This document shows, in pieces, positions 56,886 to 64,000 of a DNA stretch of 64,000 nucleotides; the stretch's first letter is position 1; each line of letters opens with the position of its first letter. Source of the DNA: Hofstenia miamia (taxonomy: Eukaryota; Xenacoelomorpha; Acoela); contig SCFE01000105.1 in NCBI GenBank assembly GCA_004352715.1, positions 293,772 to 357,771 of the forward strand, written 5' to 3'. The notes below the pieces were generated by a model. It saw nothing but the letters and a program-made list of their open reading frames with translations, was not told where the DNA came from and did not search any database. Both the position numbers and the translations under genes were made by a program.

Positions 56886-59438
56886 CAGTAATCTCCCGCT
56901 TAAGTCCGCACCCGTTTAAGTCCGCAAAAAAATCTCAAAAAATCGGGATTCAAGTTTATCAAAAAGAATTTTTTTTCACTTTTTGTACAATACAACTTGT
57001 CAAAATCTGCACGAGTACTATGCACTCTGCTATATAATGTCACAAGAAACTAAAAGCACAACAAACGCATTGACAACAGTAAAGGTATTTAATGTCATTT
57101 CTAATGTTCACTGATGTTTAAACATATCATGCATCGTCAACTGCTGCATATTTTGCACATTTTTGTGCTTTGCTTCCAGTGCTACACGACGTAGAGTTTT
57201 TTGAAAACTTTCAAATGTCCTTCTCAAATTGTCGTAACTATCTCCTGCTATGGCTTGCACATCTTGGCACAACAACTGGTCCTCAATTTCGAGCGTCTTT
57301 TTATAAAGGTGTTCAAAGCCACCAAAAATTACGTCGGTCTCCATTGATGTGCAGTCATCATTTTCGCCAGTGTCATTGCTTGATTCTTCGGAAGCGTCAT
57401 CTTTTTCCGTTTGCATTGTAACCAGCACCTCATTAACATCTTCCAAGATCACCTGTGTATACTCTTCGTTATTTTCGTCATCAACGTGGTCAAAATCTTC
57501 TAGTTCTTTTTGGTCAATTGCAATATTCAAAGACTTCAAACTGTGCAAAAGGTCAGCCATCAAGTCGACATCTTCAACAACGCCACATTCCAAAGGTAAT
57601 AATTCAGCCTTTTTGAAAGAGTTTTTTATGGCTGATTCCGATATCGAATCCCATGCACGGTTGACATAGTTTGCTGCATCCAGCAGATGAGCAGGTTTGC
57701 CATAGTCAACACCTGCTGCCCCTCTGGGTAACCTTTTTGCTTGTTCTTGCTTGCGTTCCTTCAAAGTATTGTCTAGCTCATAAAAGCTAAGAACATCCTT
57801 AAGATACAGGTACCTGTACCTTTTCTTTAATGCTGCAATGATACCCATATCACATGGTTGTTTCCAGCTAGTGCAGTTGGGAGGGAAAAATGCCACCTTA
57901 ACGTTGTTTCTTTCAAAAGCAGAAAAATGACCAGGAGCATTGTCCATTAACAATAGAACCCGGCGACCTGTTCTCTTCTTCACTTCAGGATAAAACACCT
58001 CATTAAACCATTTCCAACATGTGTCGACATCCATCCATGCTTTGCCCTGACTCAGATACTTTAAAGGCCATTTTCGATTCTTGATACAAGCCGGAAATTT
58101 TGGTTTCCCAATCAATGCACAAGGAACTTTATGAGTTCCTGTGGCATTTGCACAAACAACCAGTGACAATCGTTCTTTAGCTTTCTTTTTACCTCGAGTA
58201 GTGCTGACATCTTCAGATGGCATGAGCAAGGTGTATCTAGGCAGGAGCCGAAAAAACAAGCCAGTTTCATCCATATTATAGACATTCTCGGGATCATACT
58301 GGGCGATAGTAGCATACAAATCATTTAAGGCAGCTAGTAGCTCAGGGTTTTCTTTATCAACTTCTGCTCCTTCACCGTGAAGAAGAACTTTTTGTAATCC
58401 CTTTCGAGCTCTGAATCGGCTAAGCCACTGCCACGAAGCCTTAAAGTCATTCTCTGATATCGAGAGCTGTTCAGCGATTTGCTTTGCTTTTAAAATCGCC
58501 AATGAAGGTGGAACCGGAAGACTTGCGCGGCGCATGCTATCAACCCAAAGATACAGCATATCTTCTAATTCAGAAAATCGACCCACAGATGCTCGAAATT
58601 GTTTTCTTTTACTTTCTTCTGACATCAGAGCAGATCGTTTTCGAATAGCTTCTCTATTTTCCCAAACCTTTCGAATAGCTTTTTCATCTACGTCGTACTT
58701 TCGTGCAAGACTTCGCTTACTAGGGTGGCCTGGGTCACTCAATGCAGTAATAATTTCCAGTCTCTGAGATTCACTTAAACGCTTGCCTTTTCCTGACATT
58801 TCGTGTAGTTAAAATTTCAGTATTAAGCTTAATTTACTACTGTGCTGTAGCACCTTCACTTCACGCGTTATAATCAAATGGAGCAACGCTGATTTTAATT
58901 TATTACAAATTTATTGCCTGTCCGCTTTTGTGCTCACGTGATCTCGCACTTGGTCTTTGATCTTTTCCTCCCGCTTGGTCTTTGATCTTTTCCTTGCCTT
59001 TTTGGTATGCGTCTTGTATACTGGAATGCCAGATTGTCAACCCCTATGACTGCACAAGAGAAGACCTTGATAAATACAGTACAATATCAAAGCAAAAGAC
59101 CTGATCCGAAGCGTTATGGACCGACTCTGAAGACACGAGAAGAAGAATTACTGTACAGTTAATTAGTTAATTAATGTCAGGTTTGACAGAAATCTCAAAG
59201 ACGTGTTAAAATGTCCATTAGCACAATGTGAATTATAATTTTCAAAGACGTGTAAAAACGCACTAATTATTATGACTTAAAAGAGTTTATTGTGCTGAGA
59301 AGTAGCCTATTTTCTTTGCGCTACCTACTGAACTGTGTGTACCAGAAAAAAAAACTAAAAACGTTAAGTCCGCACCTACCAGGTAAGTCCGCACAAGCCT
59401 ATAAGATTCAATTTGCGGACTTAACCGGGAGATTACTG
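56886..59438 (-). mobile_element. Complete Tigger/pogo-type DNA transposon
   Basis: 2553 bp with TA on both sides (56884-56885 and 59439-59440). The terminal inverted repeats are 25 bp with 24 matches, beginning CAGTAATCTCCCG. A TTAAGTCCGCA word recurs near both ends: twice at the left (56898-56927), and at the right twice direct (59363-59394) plus once inverted in the terminal repeat. These are probable transposase-binding sites. A 26-bp tandem duplication (CTTGGTCTTTGATCTTTTCC) lies upstream of the ORF at 58947-58997. It encodes one intact transposase. Confidence 0.95.
57108..58799 (-). CDS. Tigger/pogo-family transposase, intact
   Basis: 563 residues, Met to stop, no disruptions. Residues 1-55 form a pipsqueak/CENP-B-type helix-turn-helix (LARKYDVDEKAIRKVWENRE). 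Residues 75-140 match a second CENP-B-type DNA-binding domain (LAILKAKQIAEQL, DFKASWQWLSRFRARKGL). The DDE/D catalytic core starts near 170: NMDETGLFF (Asp 177), LLLMDNAPGH (Asp 286), QPCDMGII (Asp 317). The last two Asp are separated by 30 residues, a pogo/Tigger-type spacing. The C-terminus (about 430-520) is acidic. It should cut and paste elements with matching ends at TA sites in the nucleus. The intact frame and near-perfect terminal repeats suggest recent activity. Confidence 0.95.
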   Translation of the reverse strand: MSGKGKRLSESQRLEIITALSDPGHPSKRSLARKYDVDEKAIRKVWENREAIRKRSALMSEESKRKQFRASVGRFSELEDMLYLWVDSMRRASLPVPPSLAILKAKQIAEQLSISENDFKASWQWLSRFRARKGLQKVLLHGEGAEVDKENPELLAALNDLYATIAQYDPENVYNMDETGLFFRLLPRYTLLMPSEDVSTTRGKKKAKERLSLVVCANATGTHKVPCALIGKPKFPACIKNRKWPLKYLSQGKAWMDVDTCWKWFNEVFYPEVKKRTGRRVLLLMDNAPGHFSAFERNNVKVAFFPPNCTSWKQPCDMGIIAALKKRYRYLYLKDVLSFYELDNTLKERKQEQAKRLPRGAAGVDYGKPAHLLDAANYVNRAWDSISESAIKNSFKKAELLPLECGVVEDVDLMADLLHSLKSLNIAIDQKELEDFDHVDDENNEEYTQVILEDVNEVLVTMQTEKDDASEESSNDTGENDDCTSMETDVIFGGFEHLYKKTLEIEDQLLCQDVQAIAGDSYDNLRRTFESFQKTLRRVALEAKHKNVQNMQQLTMHDMFKHQ

Positions 59439-59440
59439 TA

Positions 59441-59631
59441 CAGCGGGATTATGAAAATTTAATAAAAAACCTAATATGCATTTACGCATTCAAGTATTTT
59501 AAATGTAGGATGTATGAAATAAAACTTGACTGTTATTCTAAACTAAATGTGTAATCTATACTTTTAGCAATAATATTGGCAATATTTTTTAATTTGTCAT
59601 TTGGCAATGAAATTTTTTTCATCCATATAAT
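59441..59631. other. No feature recognised
   Basis: Short AT-rich stretch between the Tigger element and a foldback element. Confidence 0.4.
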
Positions 59632-59936
59632 TATGGTGTCCATAATATGGTACATATCGTCGGTGGGATTCCAAAAATTCGTATCTCTGAAAACAGCTTT
59701 GCAGGAGAGACAAAAATTCGTATCTCTGAAAAAAATTTGTTTTGAATGACGATGGTTATACCATATTTTGTTGCCTATTTTGGCTATAAAACGAAATCTG
59801 ATTGGTAAAGAGGTCTGAGGTTTTGACATCACATGGGTATCCTAAAATAGCTTTGGGAAATCCCATAAAGTGATTTTACTCAATTTCGGACTTACGACTT
59901 TTTGGAATCTCACCGACAATATGGTATATTACCATA
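59632..59936. mobile_element. Foldback MITE with internal duplication
   Basis: The left arm (starting TATGGTGTCCATAATATGG) and right arm (its diverged inverse, ending ACCATATTGTCGGTGAGATT when reversed) share GTCGGTGRGATTCCAAAAA. Inside, AAAAATTCGTATCTCTGAAA occurs twice, about 37 bases apart. No coding capacity. The superfamily and target duplication are unclear. Confidence 0.7.
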
Positions 59937-61694
59937 CCATAGTTAAGCAAATTGCTATTTTTTACATACGATTTAATGCATGGTATTTACATTCTCTCGG
60001 TTGCTTGACTGATTCGTCCCTGTCACCATTTGCCAATATCTCATTCACCCCCTCATTTCTAAAATTTCAGGAATTTTCAACAATCTGCAGTAGACATTTC
60101 TTATAATGTCACAGACCCTTTAATCCCAAAATTCACCCCCAATGCGAGCTCCGGTTTAAATTTATAAGAAATCATTTTTTGTCGAAAACATGTATGCAAA
60201 ACCATATTATTAAACTTTGATATAAATATTCTAAGTCTGTTGTAAATTAAACAATATCCACTACTCTTACATATTGTAAATTTTGTATGGAAGTTCAAAA
60301 ATAGTAAATAGGATAAATTCACATGTAATTCATTTATAAAGTATTAATTGTATAGTTTAATTATAGTAATGGAAAAGATTTATTATTGCATTGAATTTTC
60401 TCAAATTCATGAAAATTAATGAGCATTCATTAATGCAGATGTTAGGGATTGAGAAAATTATGTAAGGTGAAATGTTTAATTGGCCCTATGATGTTGCTAT
60501 ATCTACAATTCATGACAAAGCTGAGTCGTTCCATGTATGGAATTTCTGTAAAATGTCTAAACGAATTTAAAACTGGAATTTCAAAGACAAGATCCCAAAA
60601 TTGTCTTAAAACTATACTGATAGGAATTACCCTACCGTACGTAAAGTTTTTTATTCAGAATTGCAGTTAAGTGAACTGTACTCCGTTTTGATATGAGATC
60701 GCTTGATTTAAATTCGAAGAGTTTTTTTAAAATATATATAACTATTCTTCCGTATATATTCGAAGTTATTTCGAATTTTTAGCATGGTTTAACTGCGAAC
60801 ATGTTTTCTACTAGCGTGATCAATTTATTTTCCATTTTTGAGTCATTCTTTTTGGGGGCATGTGTAACCATTGAATATTTTCATTGCCCGCCTTACTCAT
60901 AAAAATTTATTCAAAATATAATGCATACCACATATTATTTTATGATTTTATGAAATGAAAACAAGTTTTACCGTGCAGATTGTTTTCCAACCAATAATTC
61001 TGAGCGCTCGCTGTTTTGATGAAGAAAGTGTATTCAAAGGGGCAGAAAATTAAACTTCTTATTTTATTAACCATAACAATATTAAACAAAACATGTCTCA
61101 GCGTTACCTAAAAATTTGAACTTTGAAAAGATATTTAATTCGTGTTGCTGAAAAAGCTCAAGTTTTTAAGAAATCGTTGTTAACAGCAGATGGACAACAT
61201 AAAACATGATACATATCTTTAAGTTCATTATGAATCCTTTAATAAACACAAAATTTAATTATTCAATTTTGCAATCTTCTCCCATTGTCACCAGCTATTT
61301 ATAGTGCCGTTTACACGAGGCGGATGATCCGGTAAAAAACGAATGATGCGGCTAGTCGCATTAAGGGCGTCTCAACGAACTCCGCTTTAGTTGCCGCATT
61401 ATCTCGATTTGATTGCTCCTCCGGCGCAGAATTCTCTCCCCCATCAAGCCGTATTAGTGATTGGCTTTCTACCTTGTATGTAACCAATTATAATTCACCA
61501 AAATAAATATATTTACGTGTAAACCCAGATTAATAAAATCTATAAAAAACAAATGGTGCCGTATTGGTTTAGGGGTTTTAATGCAAGGCAATAAACACTA
61601 TTTTAGAAAACTTCATTGTATTGCTTTGTTCAGTCCAGAGGGAATTCCCATTCAAATCGCGTGTGGTGTCTGAAGCACCACAAATGTAAACTAA
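59937..61694. other. No gene seen
   Basis: AT-rich. A GC-richer patch at 61300-61440 (GTGCCGTTTACACGAGGCGG) resembles the end of a MITE, but no inverse partner was found. Confidence 0.4.
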
Positions 61695-61888
61695 AGGTGT
61701 GTTCCCACTATCGACTTTATCATCTGTTAAGAAATCGGTGATAAAAGTCGATAGTTTGAACACTATATCTGCTTTTTTATCAGCTGATAAAATTCGATAC
61801 TATGAACGCTCCATCCGAGTTTTTGGCATAACAACTAAATGTCATCTGATAATTTCAGCTGATAAAAGTCGATAGTGAGAACACACCT
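61695..61888. mobile_element. Harbinger-like MITE with TAA duplication
   Basis: 194 bp. The ends AGGTGTGTTCCCACTATCGA and the inverse of AGGTGTGTTCTCACTATCGA match at 19 of 20 bases, and TAA flanks both sides (61692-61694, 61889-61891). The inner sequence repeats GATAAAAGTCGATAGT in both orientations, so much of it can fold. A 3-bp TWA duplication is typical of PIF/Harbinger elements. Non-coding. Confidence 0.8.
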
Positions 61889-61891
61889 TAA

Positions 61892-62853
61892 GGATTAACA
61901 GAAATAGTTTATTGTATTCAACTGCAAAATTGAAATGACTCGTAGTGCTATCTTTTGTATAAAAATTGTCCGTTAATATATAATTGGTTGTTTCCATTGA
62001 ACAAAATCGCGCAGATAACAATAAACGTGTGTGTGTGTTGAATTTTAATAATCTATTTGTTAAATGTTTTCGAATATTAACTATAGAATTATCGTTGCAC
62101 TTTTAGAATAATTGGACATACTTAATTGCTTATGCCGTATTTCCCCGTTATTTTTAGGAAGTGATAACTTCAAAATGACTTAGCCTAGTTTCAGCGTCAG
62201 CGTGCCGGTTGCGTGAGGTCATTGATGTTCTGTTGCAAAGCAGGATCAATTTTATGTAGGTAATAAATATTTCTTCGTTCACTCACAGCGATTGGGTAAT
62301 CGTTGATTTTGGCTCCGCTGTTTGTTTTTTGTATTTTTCGGGGTAGGGTTCAAATAAACAAATAGATTATAGTGTCAGTTTTGAACACTTTGTGATTTAT
62401 GATTTGTAGTGCATAGTAACTACTCTTGATTTTCTTATAACAAGGTTTGTTTAAAATCTAGATACATGCTGCTCAAGCTCACTATTTTGGCATGGACTGC
62501 GTCTTCCACAGTACTGTTTACCGCAACCATGTTTATTAGCATTATGTCATCTGGTTAAATCATTGTCGCGTAATAACGATTGTTCACGCGTTTGCAATTG
62601 TTAACATGTTCCTGGTGATAGACAAATGTTAAAAATATATTTATCTTTAAATTAAGGAAAATTTGGGTAACTAAAACAGATTTGATATTGATTTATAAAC
62701 CAAAATGTTACTGTTAATAGAGAGTTCTTGAAATAAATGTCTAATTAGCAAGTTATATACATCACTCACATTAAATCTTGAGATGAACACAACATCAAAA
62801 TATTAGAAATATATAGAAAAGGCTCTTTTAAAAATATGAAACATCTTTGTGAG
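61892..62853. other. No feature recognised
   Basis: AT-rich up to the scaffold gap. Confidence 0.4.
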
Positions 62854-63853
62854 NNNNNNNNNNNNNNNNNNNNNNNNNNNNNNNNNNNNNNNNNNNNNNN
62901 NNNNNNNNNNNNNNNNNNNNNNNNNNNNNNNNNNNNNNNNNNNNNNNNNNNNNNNNNNNNNNNNNNNNNNNNNNNNNNNNNNNNNNNNNNNNNNNNNNNN
63001 NNNNNNNNNNNNNNNNNNNNNNNNNNNNNNNNNNNNNNNNNNNNNNNNNNNNNNNNNNNNNNNNNNNNNNNNNNNNNNNNNNNNNNNNNNNNNNNNNNNN
63101 NNNNNNNNNNNNNNNNNNNNNNNNNNNNNNNNNNNNNNNNNNNNNNNNNNNNNNNNNNNNNNNNNNNNNNNNNNNNNNNNNNNNNNNNNNNNNNNNNNNN
63201 NNNNNNNNNNNNNNNNNNNNNNNNNNNNNNNNNNNNNNNNNNNNNNNNNNNNNNNNNNNNNNNNNNNNNNNNNNNNNNNNNNNNNNNNNNNNNNNNNNNN
63301 NNNNNNNNNNNNNNNNNNNNNNNNNNNNNNNNNNNNNNNNNNNNNNNNNNNNNNNNNNNNNNNNNNNNNNNNNNNNNNNNNNNNNNNNNNNNNNNNNNNN
63401 NNNNNNNNNNNNNNNNNNNNNNNNNNNNNNNNNNNNNNNNNNNNNNNNNNNNNNNNNNNNNNNNNNNNNNNNNNNNNNNNNNNNNNNNNNNNNNNNNNNN
63501 NNNNNNNNNNNNNNNNNNNNNNNNNNNNNNNNNNNNNNNNNNNNNNNNNNNNNNNNNNNNNNNNNNNNNNNNNNNNNNNNNNNNNNNNNNNNNNNNNNNN
63601 NNNNNNNNNNNNNNNNNNNNNNNNNNNNNNNNNNNNNNNNNNNNNNNNNNNNNNNNNNNNNNNNNNNNNNNNNNNNNNNNNNNNNNNNNNNNNNNNNNNN
63701 NNNNNNNNNNNNNNNNNNNNNNNNNNNNNNNNNNNNNNNNNNNNNNNNNNNNNNNNNNNNNNNNNNNNNNNNNNNNNNNNNNNNNNNNNNNNNNNNNNNN
63801 NNNNNNNNNNNNNNNNNNNNNNNNNNNNNNNNNNNNNNNNNNNNNNNNNNNNN
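62854..63853. other. Assembly gap (1000 N)
   Basis: Exactly 1000 N, a default-size gap, followed by a (TA)n tract at 63854-63872. Confidence 0.98.
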
Positions 63854-64000
63854 ATATATATATATATATAATCGATCTATAGACAATTATGGCGAAAGGT
63901 CGCGGGTGTCAAGGATAATTTTAAGTGACAAAAGTTTTCTTGGAAACTGAATTCAACAAGTTGAAAGGTAATGCACAAGATATCAAATATTATTGGGTAC
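63854..64000. other. (TA)n then unassigned sequence
   Basis: A dinucleotide tract followed by 128 bases with nothing recognisable. Confidence 0.5.

Noticed and set aside
61300-61440. GC-rich GTGCCGTTTACACGAGG-type sequence as a MITE end
   Set aside because: Looks like a terminal repeat, but no inverse copy or target duplication was found nearby.
1-64000. CRISPR arrays, bacterial operons, riboswitches, tRNA or rRNA genes
   Set aside because: No regularly spaced repeats, no Shine-Dalgarno-led gene runs and no RNA gene structure were seen. The content is clearly that of a eukaryotic genome.

Overview
This is a eukaryotic, almost certainly invertebrate-animal, nuclear window. It is AT-rich, has scaffold gaps, no operons and no dense host genes, and is built largely from layered transposable elements. 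The R4/Dong-like, CR1-like and Jockey-like retroelements, hAT, Tc1, Tigger and piggyBac-type DNA elements and a TRIM-like RING/B-box sequence fit a cnidarian-type or other marine invertebrate genome. The species cannot be named from the sequence.

Layout. 1-2054: two minus-strand pieces of an R4/Dong-like retroelement (PD-(D/E)XK endonuclease type) next to (TTA)n tracts. 2462-4103: hAT-like element defined by its ends only. 4523-5406: 5'-truncated CR1-like retroelement. 8360-8592: GC-rich MITE. 11651-13087: piggyBac-like element at TTAA. 13897-15489: decayed Tc1-like element with an IR/DR end structure. 16230-22300: Jockey-like reverse transcriptases and R4 fragments interleaved by insertion and rearrangement. 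22341-24867: the best R4/Dong-like copy, flanked by (TAA)n on both sides. 28650-31232: decayed Gypsy-type LTR element on the minus strand. 41136-50010: a CR1-like element split by a hAT insertion (41760-49628) with a perfect 8-bp target duplication. That insertion holds a second hAT copy (44540-47089), which holds a third hAT element (45479-46660), and also a TRIM-like pseudogene. 50221-50363: hAT transposase C-terminal relic. 53390-54075: second Tc1/mariner relic. 56886-59438: a complete Tigger/pogo element with an intact 563-residue transposase. 59632-59936 and 61695-61888: two foldback or MITE elements.

Host genes. None can be named. A few short open segments with good splice signals (6417-6617, 11180-11317, 13683-13881, 27323-27456, 32973-33249, 35473-35770, 40433-40635, 56323-56416) are offered as candidate exons of intron-rich genes, at low to moderate confidence.

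Assembly. There are two 1000-N gaps, two shorter gaps inside (AT)n and poly-G, and five single-N joins. Several joins sit between near-identical sequences, so they probably mark unmerged overlaps or alleles. The most informative result is the nested hAT stack: all three insertions keep their target-site duplications, and the interrupted retroelement reading frame resumes exactly across the outermost one.
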